Shown here one piece after another: positions 35,999 to 49,109 of a DNA stretch of 64,000 bases (positions within the stretch are counted from its first letter, which is position 1; the number at the start of each line of letters is the position of its first letter). The position numbers and the translations under genes were made by a program. The notes beneath the pieces were generated by a model that was given only the letters and a program-made list of their open reading frames with translations, did not search any database and had not been told where the DNA came from. Location: positions 169,307,139 through 169,371,138 of the forward strand of contig NC_044977.1 of NCBI RefSeq assembly GCF_008728515.1, written 5' to 3'. Source of the stretch: Papio anubis. Taxonomy: Eukaryota > Chordata > Mammalia > Primates > Cercopithecidae.

Positions 35999-38234
35999 GG
36001 GAAAACATCTTTAAGGAAGGATGTGGACTTGGCTTTGAAGAATGGGTGGGATTTGGAAAAGTAAAAGGAAATGGGGATTGGCTTTAGGTAAGAGAATGAA
36101 TTGGAGCAGAAATGTAAAAGGGAAGAATTTAGTATAGTTATTCTTGGGACAGTGAGTTTAACAGGTTGGCCCTCCTTCCCATGTAGGAGGTAAGATTTAT
36201 TAGGACTTTCTAGGAAGGGTGTTAAAATTACCAGTTGCTATAGTTTGAGCTATAAATACTGAGTAAAAGAGAATGAAATTGAAGTTTTGATTTAAAAAAA
36301 TCATGTCGTAGAAATTAATTTGTAATATGGAGTAGAGAAAGATATAAAGAGTTTGGGAATCCAGTAAGAAAAGTGTTGCATGAATACAGGTTCACGGTAT
36401 ATAAGACCTGGTGATGTGATACTAGGAAGACCAAAAAAAAAAAAAAAGGGCAGTGGAAACGGGAGACAGTTTTGGACTGGCCCACCTTGTTGATGGTGTG
36501 GTTTTGAGAAACAAAGTTAATGATGTCAAGGATGACTTTAAAGAGTGTAATATTTGTAGACTAGAATGGTGATACTATTGGCAGAAACAGATTTGTCTCT
36601 ATTTACGGCCTCTACAGATCTTAAAATTGATAATACGTCCCTCTATGTTTAGTTTGGCTGCTTGGAAACTCATAGCCTTATTTGCTCCTCAGTGTTAGTA
36701 ATTAATTGCATTTTGTATGGAAACCTCAACTCTCTGGTTGTATTTTGTTTTTCTACCCTTTTCCCTCTTGTATATCCATATCTTCATTTGTACTTTCATA
36801 CTACTTAACATTTTTGTAAGCCAGCTCAGAGTCTTTTGGAGGGAGGCATATTATTGGTAAACGTACAATGTGAATAACTGAAAGTTTATGTGAATGTGTA
36901 TTGGTTAACAAAATGCTGGCATAGTTTTTAAGAGGAGTCATTAACATGATAAAATTTAAATATACATTGAGGACCTATGTTAATGATTTAGGGTACTGAA
37001 TTATTTGTATCCATCCCTTCTTCCTTTATCTAAAACAGGTAATGAGGCATATTTTTAATTCAATCCTGTGAGTTCTTGACTCAGTTGCTACAGTGTTGAC
37101 TAGTTTTGGATAGACTTTTTGAAGACAAAAAAACTTTAAATGACATTGGAAATGCGTGTAGTAAATGACTAGAACAGTTAACAAGAATGGAGTAGCCCCT
37201 GCAGGTAGGATAGCTGCAGAGTTGGAGTATGTGTACTGTGTGTGAGAGAGAGAGAGCATGGTCTTGCCTTATGTTCCATTGGCAGTTCAAAATTTCAAGT
37301 TTCAAGCTTGTTTATGTTCTCATTTCTGTACTTTTATAATTTTTAAAATGAGCTCCTTCATTACTGCCAAGAGTATACTTTCTTTTTGCCTTTACCTTGA
37401 GGCTGACTTTTCACCTGAGGTACAACCAGCATAGAACTTTAAAAAGCTGGCTGCTTGTTATTTCAAATGGGGAACTTTATGTATAATTGTTTGCTGTCAT
37501 GTACCTGTACTTCAAAACTCTATTAAGGGAAGACATAACTGTCTCAATAAAATCACCACCAGAAAAATTCTTTGCTTTGTTATTTCAAAATGTTATTGTT
37601 TTAAGTCTGCCTTTAATCATAGTTTTAAAAATATTTTTTTGCTAATAAAAGAAAATGTTGAATGGTAAAGTGAGTTTAGTGTCCATTACTTCTGGTCTTT
37701 TAATTTTTTTTTTGAATTCTTTACTGCTTTAAGAACAATAAAATAATGTGCCTGAAAAGTATATATTAAATGATCACACTGGGACTGTATTTTATAATAG
37801 CAACAGAACATTTTATTATTTAGTTTGCCCAGCTTTATAACTAGTTATTATTTCAGATTTATTACCTAAGCACTTTAGAGATAGGAAGGAAGTGTCATAT
37901 TACTCTCCAACATGTAATATTTTAATTCCCATACCCCTTTTATCTTTTAAGATATCCTGAAACTGTATTCTTTCATGTATCCATATTTCTTTACAGTGAT
38001 TATTATGCTCATTGATCTAAAATTAATCACCTAAGCTGTATTGCAAAGAAATAAAAATTTTTAGTGTATTTTAAGACAGTGTAAAATTTGATTTTTGCAT
38101 TTTTGTTGTCAGTTTGCTTTTTGGGCTATGTTTCTAAATAAATGTTCGTTTAGAACTGTGAAACAGAATGTCTACATACTTTAGGGACCTAATGAGATGC
38201 CTTTAAATGTATATCTCAATCCATATTTGTGTAG
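35999..38234 (+). other. Intron 3 segment, nothing recognised
   Basis: AT-rich. An A15 run at 36434-36447 and a short (GA)n at 37241-37256 are the only low-complexity features. Confidence 0.6.
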
Positions 38235-38248
38235 AAGCAGCACTTTCT

Positions 38249-38546
38249 TTTTTTTTTTTTTTTTGAGACGGAGTCTCGCTCTGCCACCCAGGCTGGAGTG
38301 CAGTGGCCGGATCTCAGCTCACTGCAAGCTCCGCCTCCCGGGTTCACGCCATTCTCCGGCCTCAGCCTCCCGAGTAGTTGGGACTACAGGCGCCCGCCAC
38401 CGCGCCCGGCTAGTTTTTTGTATTTTTTAGTAGAGACGGGGTTTCACCGTGTTAGCCAGGATGGTCTCGATCTCCTGACCTCGTGATCCGCCCATCTCGG
38501 CCTCCCAAAGTGCTGGGATTACAGGCTTGAGCCACCGCGCCCGGCC
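38249..38546 (-). mobile_element. Young AluY with Old World monkey (AluYR-type) variants
   Basis: Perfect 14-bp duplication AAGCAGCACTTTCT at 38235-38248 and 38547-38560. On + it shows 'cagtggccggatctcagctc' and 'ttacaggcttgagcc', the complements of the monkey-type variants. Very low divergence. Confidence 0.97.
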
Positions 38547-38560
38547 AAGCAGCACTTTCT

Positions 38561-38979
38561 TCTAAAACGTTTAATAGAATCAGGCAAAGCCATAAGCTAA
38601 AATTCATTTTCTACTTCAGTACACAGCAGGTAGACTCTCTCCACACACTTTTACCTGTTTGGAAGATGAGGTCTAGTAATAATTTGAAATGACCAAAAGG
38701 AGAGGCAGAACTCTTACACCAGAGCCAAGATTTCTGCCTCAGTATCTGCCATTTCCTCCACCTTGAATCCAGCATCACCCTCCCAGCATCCCACTACTGT
38801 CACTTCTCCTGATGCTTCAGATTACAACTCTTTTACCCGTTTCATCCACTCTGGCAAGAGCTCTTTCTTTAATCCCTCCATTTCAGGTAGCATTCAGTTC
38901 AATATATCTGTGAATTAGTAAATACAATTAATTATAGTAGGGAGCTAACACTATTGAATGTTTTCAGTATTTGAAGCAG
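38561..38979 (+). other. Intron 3 segment, nothing recognised
   Basis: Short single-copy-looking stretch between the young Alu and the MIR/L1 nest. Confidence 0.6.
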
Positions 38980-39425
38980 TCTACTAAATGCTTTACCAGC
39001 ATTATCTCATGTAATCTTTATGACTATCTTTGAGGTAGATAGTAGTTTTATTAATTATTTATTTTAAGGTTTTTATTTTCATAGGTTTTTGGGGAACAGT
39101 TGGTATTTGGTTACATGAGTAGATTCTTTAGTGGTGATTTGTGAGATTTTGGTGCACCCATCTCCTGAATAGTATACACTGAACCCAGTTTGAAGTCTTT
39201 TATCCCTCACCCCCTTCCTGCCCTTTCCCCCTGAGTCCCCAAAGTCTATTGTGTCATTCTTACACTTTTGCATTGAGGTGGATAGTAGTTCTATACAGCA
39301 TTTTATAGATGGGAAGACAGGCTTAGAAGGGTTAAGTAACTAACTTGCTGAAAGTCACATAGCAAGTAAATGGCAGAACTAGGATTTCAACCTTGTTTCT
39401 GACTTCAGAGCTCAAGTGTTTTGAG
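38980..39425 (-). mobile_element. MIR SINE split by an L1 piece
   Basis: Reverse MIR: 'tatctcatgtaatctttatg' (39003-) then, beyond the L1, 'cattttatagatgggaagac', 'taagtaactaacttgctgaa' and 'ggcagaactaggatttcaac'. Confidence 0.8.
39051..39271 (-). mobile_element. Short L1 3'-end insertion
   Basis: 'ggggaacagttggtatttgg', 'ttggtgcacccatctcctga' and 'cctgagtccccaaagtctat' are the reverse L1 3' end. A 20-22-bp duplication with few mismatches, TTGAGGTAGATAGTAGTTTTA versus TTGAGGTGGATAGTAGTTCTA, flanks it. Confidence 0.85.
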
Positions 39426-40290
39426 GTCTTGCTTTTCTGTTTCCATTTGCAAAATAGATTTAGGTGAACTGCTGTAGAACAGCACTGTCCCAGTAGGACT
39501 TTCTGTTATGATGGACCTGTTCTTTATCTGCCTTGTCCAGTACAGTGGCCACTAGCCATATGTGGACATCGAGTATTTGAGAGGTGAGTAGTGCAATGAA
39601 ATAACTGATTTTTAATTTAGATTTTAATTTTAAATATTTAGATACCAATATGTGACTTGAGGCTACTGTATTGGACAGCATAAATCTAGAAAAATAACTT
39701 CCTAAGCTTAAACTTACAAGTTATATGCTCAAACTTATGCTTGTATTGGGTAAGAGTAAACTACGAGGTCATTTTGATGGTGCTTGTAGTTTTGTATTTA
39801 TACTTTGCATGTGTATAAATACATACATACTTAACTACATACTACATAACTACTTGTAGTATATATTTATTTGTCTCCCCCCTGCTATCCACCATTATAT
39901 TCTAAGGACTCTTAAATATTGCGGGAGACAATTTAAGTAAAATACCTTTGTCAGTACTATTAGTTGGTTAGATATTTATTTTAAATTTCTGAACAAAATG
40001 AAAGCAATATTGCAAATGATTGTTTTTAATATAGACTTTGAGGCTACTGAAACTGGAAAGTTTATGGTTCAGCAGTGTCTGCAGCTCAGAGAGAGAAATA
40101 GGACTTCCCCAAGGATGTGGAGTTTAAAGGCAAAACCAGAACTAGTATTCAGTCCTCATAGTTCAATGTGTTGCTTATTTCACTGATAGAATGTGGATGC
40201 ATTTTATAAACTTAGAGAATTTAGAAAGCTCATAAATAAGGAAAATTGGGAGTTCTTATCCATGATCATGAGGTACATTAGAAAAGAGCT
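39426..40290 (+). other. Intron 3 segment, weak repeat traces
   Basis: Short ATAC-type repeats near 39817-39860; the stretch 40035-40160 may be a very old MIR. No gene. Confidence 0.5.
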
Positions 40291-40602
40291 GACTGGGGGC
40301 AGTGGCTCATGCCTGTAATCCCAGCACTTTGGGAGGCCAAGGCGGGTGGATCATTTGAGGTCAGCAGTTTGAGACCAGCCTGACGAACATGGTGAAACCC
40401 CATCTCTACTAAAAATACAAAAAATTAGCCCGGCGTGGTGTCAGGTGCCTGTAATCCCAGCTGCTTGGGAGGCTAAGGCAGGAGAATCGCTTGAACCTGG
40501 GAGGCAGAGGTTGCAGTGAGCTGAGATTGCACCATTGCACTCCAGCCTGGGCAACAAGAGCTAAATTCCCTCTCAAAGAAAAGAAAAGGAAAAAAAACAA
40601 AA
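40291..40602 (+). mobile_element. AluS-like element
   Basis: 'gggggcagtggctcatgcct', 'gaggtcagcagtttgagacc', 'gcactccagcctgggcaaca' and a mixed A/G tail. Confidence 0.93.
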
Positions 40603-41279
40603 GTTGGAGTTATTTTTTCCTGGAGAGTTGAGGGGTCATGACAGCAGTGTTGAACTGTTTTCCGAGCCTTAACATTCTTTATTAAGCTTATTCTGTGTGA
40701 TTTTGGGGAATAGAACTAGTGCTGCTATGTTAAAGTTACAGGGAAACCATTTTTTTTTTTTGCTTGATAAAAGGCTTCATCTTCAGCCAGGGCTATCTAG
40801 AGAAATAATGGAAGACATCAGTACATAATGAGAGCTCCACCTTTAGAGGAACTGAAAATGAATTTATTTGCTTATTTCAGAGAAATTTTCAGTTATTAGA
40901 TGGGTGCTGGTAGTACTAGAATTTTGTTTCCCGGATGCTGGACCCTAAACAAATGAAGCAGATTTTTATCCACTTTTGTCCCCTTCACCCATAGATTGTG
41001 ACTCATTTTTCCTCTCTTTGCCCTCTTGAAACCAGTGGTAGGTAATTTATATACTTTATTGGCTTGCTTAAAGCAGCTTGTTTACTTGCTATCAGTTCCA
41101 CATCTTGGTTGGTTAGTGATGCTTTTATTTCCTTCTTTCCTCAAACCTTAGATTTGTAGGAAGAAGAGGCTATAGGAAGAACATGAATAAATTAATCTGG
41201 TTTGAGGATAGGGATTGTGTGTGTGGGAAAATAAACCACAAACTCAGGACACTTTTAAAATTTTTCTCATTAAACAACA
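40603..41279 (+). other. Intron 3 segment, nothing recognised
   Basis: Single-copy-looking, one T-run at 40750-40761. Confidence 0.6.
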
Positions 41280-42110
41280 GTCAACACAGAAGACTTCTGT
41301 AACCAAATGTTTGGGTGTTTCTCTTCACACACCAAGCAAGCAGTCAGTTCTTGAAATCATCAAGCAATTGATTCAGTGTCCACCAATTCAATTCTGACAC
41401 TCTTTACCTGGAGGTAGACTCAGAAACTACAGATTGAGGGCTTAGTCCCAAAAGAGTGTATCCTCCTTCCTACCAGTCGCAAATCCAGGCCTCTTGGAAC
41501 GTCTGACTGACTTGCTTCAAATTAAGGTTCCCACAAATCCTGTCTTTGGGTTTGTTTGATTTACTAGAGTGCCTCACAGAACCCAGGGAACCATGTTTAC
41601 CAGTATATTACAAAGGATATTTTAAAGGGTACAAGTAAACAGCCGGATGAAAATATATATAGGGTGAGGTCTAGAAGGATCCTGAGCTGAGCACAGGAGC
41701 TTCTCTCCCCATGGAAGTGGAGTATGCTACCCTCCTGGCACCTGGATGAGTTCTTGTTCGCCTTTACGTCAGCCTCCATGCGTTCAGCTGTCTGGAAGCC
41801 CTGCTGACCCTGTCCCTGTTGGACCTCTTATGGAGACCTTATTACTTAGGCATGATTGATTAAATCATTGGCCAGTGGCTGTGAACTTAAGCTTCAGTCC
41901 CCTCTCCAGCCTGGAAGTTGAAGGGTAGGGCTAAACCCTCTAATCATGCTTTGGTCTTTCTTCTGGTAACCAGCCTGTATGCTGAAGCTGCCTAAGGACT
42001 GCCAGCCAGCCATCAATCTTGGCATACAAAAAGACATCACTTTGTACATCCCAAGGGTTTTAGGAACTATATGCCAGGAAAACAGGGTTGAAGAACAAAT
42101 AATATTTCAA
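41280..42110 (-). mobile_element. Old long LTR, ERVL-like, reverse orientation
   Basis: 'gatttactagagtgcctcac', 'tattacaaaggatattttaa', 'gaccttattacttaggcatg', 'ttgattaaatcattggccag' and 'cccaagggttttaggaacta' occur in the order I recall for a ~0.8-kb class III LTR. No name is assigned and no internal genes are seen. Confidence 0.6.
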
Positions 42111-44844
42111 AATATCCATCAGTTTGCTAGGTCTCAGATCATTGCATGTTGTTTCATAAATACTGTTTACCTGAGATAATCAAGAAATAACAATATTACT
42201 GTTAATCAAATGTTAACATACATTGAGTTCATCATCTAATGTAAATCTTTTGACTATTCATTTGGTTAGTATATACCCCTTCAAGTTTATCAAACCATGT
42301 AACAAACTGTTTATAATCCTCCTGATTTCCCCCTCTTCCCTTTGGTACTAGAAAAAATAATACTTGCCTCCTCAAAAATTGAATAAATGTCAGTGAAGAA
42401 AAGTTATGGTTTATTTGGGATGTGTTTTCCTTCCCACGTGTAAATGTTGCATGAGCCAAGAAATCTTAGGATTAAAAGAGAAGTCAAAGTTTTTAAAAGG
42501 TTTTAAATGATAGAATACACTGAAGAAATCATCTTTGCTCTTTGCACATATGTTGTTTCATTTATAGTCGATTAAGAGACACTTATTTAAAAACTTTGTC
42601 CAGTCCTACGAAAAGATGACCATCGTGTCTATAGGCAAATGCACAATTTTGTGGCACAGTTTATTACAGTAGAATGATTTGAGACCAGTATGCAAGTGGT
42701 GAACTGGAGGAAGGTGACAGATTCAGCTGCAAGTGCTGAAGGGAAGTCTTTGCCTGAAGATAGGGCAGTTTCCTAAGAGTGGCACAGCTCGTTGCTTTAA
42801 GCATGAACATTTCAGTGTCAGGCTCAAGTTAGCAGGCAAGTGGAGCCCTGCATTTGCAGTCTTTGGATTCTAGGTGGCTGGTTAGTTGGTGAGTAAGGGT
42901 GTCTGTAGGGGTGCAGTGGAATGAGGGAGTTGGCAATAGCCTGAGCCTGTAGGGGCAAGGTGAGATGGTTTAGAAAATGTGAGAAAGTAGAACTGTAAGA
43001 GTTTGAGAATCAGGCTCTCTTGCCTAAGGTGGGGCAAGATTGGACAGGAACAGTATCAGTCTTTTATTTTTAGCTTAAGGTAAAATATTTGCATTCTTAT
43101 CAAAGCCGTTGTACATCACTTCAGTAAATGCTCTGTAATAGCACAGTTCATAAATGATATTAAACAGTGTTATGGTCCTACTTTGCAAGCCCCTGAGATT
43201 TGAAGTGGGTGGAATAGAACAGATAAATTTGCATTTTAAGAGGGAGTGAACAAAGGAATTCAATTTACTGTTTTGTTGCGTTAATGTAAAACCCTTTGGA
43301 AATTTTTAGAGTTTATATAATAGATACTTTGTTTTTTGGATGATATCCTAAACATTGGAACAAAACCTTATGTATTTTACTCTAAATTTGAGTGGTTATA
43401 AGGCACTTCTGGGACTACCCACGTGGCTTGGATGATCTCCAAGTGGCTTTGGTTATTAATGTTATAATAACAAAAGAACCTCATTATAAGCTTTGCCTAA
43501 AAGGTAAACTTGACCCCAAAGAGAACATTGGAGGTAGCCTCCAATATTTAAGTAGCAAACTTACTCAGTTCTTGATGATCTGCGTTACTGGGAAATTAAG
43601 AGTTTACTATGTAGTATAAGGTGAAAATAATGTAGTATTTAAAAAACTACATATTCATGGGATATGAATCACAGATGGCATTCTGAATATATTATAATGG
43701 ACAAAGTATTTAAAACAATACTAAATTCAGGGTTTAAGTAGCCTCTATCAAATGTGTAAATATAAGTGATATAAAATATTTACTAAATATATATCAAAAT
43801 TATCAAATGTCAGTTATCCTAAATTGATTTTTTTCCTTCTTCAAATTATGATTTGGCCAGGTATATCTTAATTTTGAAGTCAGGGGAAAAGCTGTTAAAC
43901 AGATCTTACGATTTTTGAGCTTACTTGGGTGTGGGTTGGTGAATTGGTTGCTGACAAAATCTCTGTACAGAGAAATAGTGTTGCACATGGTTTCTGTGTC
44001 ATCATTCTCCGTGCCCTTTTTTTTCTTCCTTTCTTTTTTTATTCTCCAGTTTGCCATCATTTTGAGAAGTGAGGTGTTTGGAGTGGGACATGTCCAAACT
44101 GAGTGCAGCTTTGTGGTCAGCCAGCTGGGGACTCCTGATTGGACTTTAGAGATCTGGGTAAATTTTGGTTGAGCAAAATTTGTTTTCTGTGTGGAGGGTA
44201 GTTTTCTGTGTGGAGGGTAGTCAGAGATTGATGTTCAGTTGGACACATACATTCAAATTCACTCATTGACCTTCAGCTCCTCCATGGTCAGCCCCATGAG
44301 CTGAGAATCCAGCCAGGAGTTTTGATTTAGAAAATAGAGCCTGCATTTTAGTGAGCACACTTTTCTAGGTAAGAGTTTAGGTAGGCTTAAATAGATATTT
44401 ACATGTTGACAACATTGACTTTATAAGTTAGATACAGTGAGGGGCGGTTAGGATTGATGCTCCATAGTCTTTTTGGAGGCTTGGGAAAGAGGTAGTGGGC
44501 AGTCTCTTGCTGTACTAATCTCTAATGGCTTAGAATAAGTGTCTCTTTCTAAGTGTTTATTAGAATTAGGCTTGAATTAGGGTTGGATACATTTTATCAT
44601 GTTGTTAAGGGGTAAAGAATTTGTCACACGGTTAAGAATAGTCTCCATGTTTGATAAAGCAGCTAGTCAGAAATTAATAGGGAAATCCATGGATAGGTTC
44701 AAAATGGTATTGGGGGCCTGGGAAATAGCAGATACAATTATATTCTTGAAAGAATGTCAGGTGCTGATGTGTTCAGAAAATATCTCCTACTAGGTTAAGA
44801 GAAATGAGATAAGCTAAGATACATTTTGAGGTTAACATTCATTT
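42111..44844 (+). other. Intron 3 segment, nearly repeat-free
   Basis: About 2.7 kb without a recognisable repeat except the 19-bp tandem duplication at 44182. Confidence 0.55.
44182..44220 (+). repeat. Perfect 19-bp tandem duplication
   Basis: The unit GTTTTCTGTGTGGAGGGTA occurs twice back to back (44182-44200 and 44201-44219), with one further matching base. Confidence 0.97.
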
Positions 44845-45770
44845 AACATTAAATATCTTCTGAGGGCCAAAATGTGATCAGCACTTGCTGTATACTGGGG
44901 GTGTAATTACGAACAAGATGGACGGCATCTCCAGCCTTGGCAGAGCTTAGGTTTTACCTGTGAAGACAGACTGGAACTTTTTTAAAAACAAAACAAAACA
45001 GAAAAATTGCCTTACTGGGGAAGTGAACAGACGTAATAATTGCTATGAAGAAAACAAGGGGTGAATTTTAGTGTGGGGTTCTACTTTTATTTGGGTTGAG
45101 AAAGCTTTTCTAAGGAGGTGACATCTTCATTGAGAACAAAAAGGTGTTAGGTACCTAAGGTGTGGAGGACCATTAGTGTTACAAACCGCATGTGCTGAAG
45201 CTCGAAAGCAGGTAGCTCTGATGTTTAGGGAGCTAACTGGAAGAAGTCTGGTGTGGCTGGATTGAAGGGAGTGGGGAGTGGGCAGGGGAATGCTGTTGTA
45301 CAAGATGAGGCGGCAGAATGAGGTTGTGGTCAAATCAGGCAGAGTTTAGCTTTTATTAAGAGCCGTCTGGCTGCTAGATTGGAGGTGGATAAAAGAGTAG
45401 ATGCTGACAGTCATCAGGTGATCGAGGATGGTGTTCTAGATTATGGTAGTAGCAGTGGAAATGGGAAGAGGGTAATTTGAAGTATGTTTTTTGAAGGCAG
45501 GTGGACAGGATTTGCTGATGCGTAAATGGCAGCGTTAGGGGGAATGTTAGAACAGAGAAAGAAATCATGGGGTTGGGTTTGAGTCTGTTGGGGAAATGGT
45601 AGTGCTTGTTTTGAGATGGGGAAGATTTCTGGGAGGTAAGTGGTTTGATGGACAGGATCAAGAGTTTTGTTATGGATATGTTAATTCTGAAATGTCTGTG
45701 AGACATCCAAATGGAGATGTCAAGTAGGCAGTTGAACATGAGTTTGGAGCTCAGTGGAGATATATCCTTT
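44845..45770 (-). mobile_element. L2 LINE fragment, long
   Basis: Reverse L2: 'tttagcttttattaagagcc', 'gtggacaggatttgctgatg', 'gagacatccaaatggagatg' and 'tcaagtaggcagttgaacat'. On the - strand a 121-codon open frame (45374-45739) runs through the old ORF2 C-terminal region, but it is not a gene. Confidence 0.8.
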
Positions 45771-46824
45771 CTCCACTGGAAATATCAATTTGAATTGTCA
45801 TCATAGAAATATTTAAATGTGTGGGAAATGATGAATTTGTGTGTGGAAAAAATATAGACAGACAGTAATACTCAAAACCAAGCCCTCATAATGTTCAGAA
45901 ATGGGTGAACTAGCAGCTAGCAGAGGAGTCCTAAGGAGTTTGCCATCTAGGGGTTAGGAGGAAAACCAGGAGAGAGGTTTCCATGATGCTGAGAGAAAAA
46001 GAGAGTCCCCAGTTCTTAGTGAGTCCATCTAAAATTAATTATTAATGAAATTTTCAAGTGAATATAAAAGTAGAATAAAATTGTAATTACTTTCTTCACC
46101 AGGAAAATAATAAGTAAATAAAGACTGTTTAGTGGCATTGAGATTTCAAGAGTAATTTCTTTAGTAATATTGCAAGATTATCTATATTACCTATGCAGCC
46201 AGACTCCATATTTGGGCTCAGGAGGGAAGGCTTTCCCTTAGAGAAGCAGAGTTCTGTTCGTCTGAATGTTGCCCAGTCAGGCTTTGGGACTTTTGAGGAC
46301 TCTTAGGTCCTTTTTTTTTTTTTTTGCCTATGGACTGAACACAGCTGGTTCAGTGTGTATCATTATTTATTGTCTTCCTCTTAATATAGATTATTTCTCA
46401 CGGGAGAAGTTGTTGCTGGTAGCATGTCAGTTTACATGTATCTGGCTCCCATCTCTTGGAACACGCAATTAAGTGTGGTCAACATATATCTTCTTCATTT
46501 TCGCCGTTGAGAAAGCTGTCAGGAATCTTACATCTGGAGAACAGGAAAGACTACCCTCAAAGCCAGTGTTGGCCTAAGTGTGCTCTTAAACATTTCCTGT
46601 GGATGTGTGGACTACGCCTCTCTCTCTATCTCTGTCGTGACTTCTGCCTGTGTCCTGTGGGTGCAGAGGCCAAATAGTAGTAGCAGAGATGGGAAACCTT
46701 CTCCTACACATGTGCACCAGCATGGTCCTTTGTCTCTTTCATTTGTTCTTCAAGGCTTCACTCAAATATTTCTTCCATTCTGTAATTTTCTCTTCCCAGT
46801 GCACCCATGGGACTTGTTACGTTG
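45771..46824 (+). other. Intron 3 segment, nothing recognised
   Basis: Four overlapping short frames at 46266-46958 are chance frames; one T-run at 46312-46325. Confidence 0.55.
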
Positions 46825-47060
46825 AGTTAGAGGCAGTATTACACAGTGGTTTCTTTTGGAGAGACTGGCTAGACTACATATACATAACCTCTTGGTTAGT
46901 TACATATCTTCTCAGTGCCTCAGTTCCTTCATCTGTAAAACCACCTGGGGTTGTGTGAGAATGATATGAGTTAATATATGTAAAGCAGTCAGAGTAGTGC
47001 CTGGCATATAAGAGCTCAAACATTGTTAATTGTTGATGCTGCTGTTGTTATTTATAAAGC
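46825..47060 (+). mobile_element. MIR SINE
   Basis: 'gaggcagtattacacagtgg', 'ctcagttccttcatctgtaa', 'gatatgagttaatatatgta' and 'agtgcctggcatataagagc'. Confidence 0.85.
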
Positions 47061-48423
47061 TTGCATGCATTTCCTTTCTTCATTTGTTTTGGGAATGGTG
47101 AAGGCATATAATGTATTATTCATTATCTTTTTAATATGAATGTTTCATGTAATAGACAAATATTTTTAAGTAGTTACTAAGGCAGATAACTTCTGCATGT
47201 CTTAGTTTTCTCTAAAAAGGTAAGCATACAGGTAAGTGTCTTATTACTTGTGTATGACCCTAGATTGCTTGGTTGTCAGTATCTCTTAATAAAGATTTTC
47301 CCTTTCATCTGTTTGTAGAAGCCTCATCAGCTGGACTGGTATTAGTAAAAGGAAGATGATTAGAAAATTCACTTGGAGATCACGTGGACTCTTTTATTAT
47401 TAAATTAAATCATTCGTTTTCCGTGTATACAACATATTAATTGGGGTTGTGTTTATTGGTGAAAACATTTTTTTCTTAAAATGAAATCTTTAATTTTTTA
47501 CATTAATTATACTCAGTATGAGGCACTTTTGCTTCATTCTTAACAGGTAGGCGAATTGTAGAGGTCTTACGTCTTTGCTGGGCCTGCCACCATCAATAGT
47601 TTAGGAGAATAATAGCTTTTGAAATGTATAAGGCCTTACTTAAACCAAAAAATATCCTTTATAATGCAGTTACTAACAGGGTCTTAATTCATTTGTTAAT
47701 ATTTCTTCAGAACTTGGCTTAAATTTTGTTTTAAGGTCTTATACAAATTCTTGAGGGAAAATTTTTTAAGTTAAAACAATTTTTTTTAGTGTTTTCCAGT
47801 TTAGTTTGTCTTTTTTGGTGATGCAGCTCAACAACCATAAATACATTCGGGACTCACAGATTGACATTTTAATCATTCCATCCACAAGTACTCAGAGCTG
47901 TGGGGATATGGAATAAATATGAGATATGGTCTCTTGACTTTAGTTTATAATCTTTATTGTTGAAAAAAGCCCGATTCCTTTGAAATAATCAGAGAAAAAT
48001 ATTGGAAAGCATATAGAAGGAAGTGTTGTATAGCAGTGAGATAATTCATTTAGTAGTCTTGTTCATTTATTCACTAAAAGCCTACTGAGCACTTTCATCT
48101 CCTTAGTATCAAAACCTCTGAGTTTTAGCACAAGAGCCGCCACTGTGAAATTGATAAGTACCTTTCCTTTACCAGATTTACTCCACCTACCTCATAGGAT
48201 CATACATGATCATGTATATGAAAGCTTCTAGAACACTAAAGCATTGTGCAAATGTAAAGAGTTATAAAATGTTACATTGTTTGGGAGAGGCCATGCCTAT
48301 GGTAGCAGTTAAAAGGAACAAAACTGTGGGAGCTGAAATAGTTAGGGTGGGTGGAATTTTCCTCTTAGAAACCATCATCAGTAAAGGCTGTTTTTTAAAA
48401 GCTAGTATATAGGATTAATAAAG
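47061..48423 (+). other. Intron 3 segment, nothing recognised
   Basis: AT-rich single-copy-looking DNA. Confidence 0.6.
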
Positions 48424-48425
48424 TA

Positions 48426-48780
48426 CAGGTTGAGTATCTCTTACCTGAGATGCTTGGGACCAAAAGCCTTTTTGATTTCAGAATTTGAATTTTGAAATAT
48501 TTGCATTTTCATAATGAGCTATCTGCAGGATGTGGCCTAAGTCTAAACATGAAATCCATTTATGTTTCTTACACACCTTATACACATAGCCTGAAGGTAG
48601 TTTTATTTTTCCCATGGGGACACTGAATAAACTGTGTATTGTGTGCCTGTGATTTGACTGGGACCTGCCACATGGGGTAAAGTGTGAAATTTCTCACTTA
48701 TGGTGTCATGTCAGTGCTGAAAGTTTTTGATTTTGGAGCATTTCAGATTTCAGCTTTTTGGATTAGGAATGTTCAACCTG
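48426..48780 (+). mobile_element. MER2-type DNA transposon (Tc1/mariner, Tigger group), non-autonomous
   Basis: 355 bp with 8-bp inverted ends CAGGTTGA/TCAACCTG, flanked by TA on both sides (48424-48425, 48781-48782). Inside: 'gatgcttgggaccaaaagcc', 'tttgaaatatttgcattttc' and 'gtttcttacacaccttatac'. It has no coding capacity. Confidence 0.88.
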
Positions 48781-48782
48781 TA

Positions 48783-49109
48783 GCCAGAGAAAGAAGATAG
48801 TTTTCCGTAAGATGGAAAATTTATCTAATCATGCCTTTTTGGAAGATGCATGAATTTGTTGAATAACTGAAATGTATACCTTCAGGTTCCCAAATTTAAT
48901 TTATCTGAGATAAAATTTGTTTCTGAATAGTGGTATATTTCTCTCTCCTTCAAAACATAGTATGAGTTTAACATTTTCTTATTAGTTTAGGACCTCATTC
49001 TCAACCTCAGTTATGATACCGTAATATAGTGATCAGTTATGGAACTACTAAGTTATCGAGGTAATAGGACTCTTGTCTCACGCCTTAAGAAGGACCTCAG
49101 GCTGTCCAT
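48783..49109 (+). other. Intron 3 segment, nothing recognised
   Basis: AT-rich spacer between the MER2 copy and the L1 piece. Confidence 0.6.

Noticed and set aside
45374..45739. 121-codon - strand frame
   Set aside because: Lies in a decayed L2 LINE; a remnant of ORF2-region text, not a gene.
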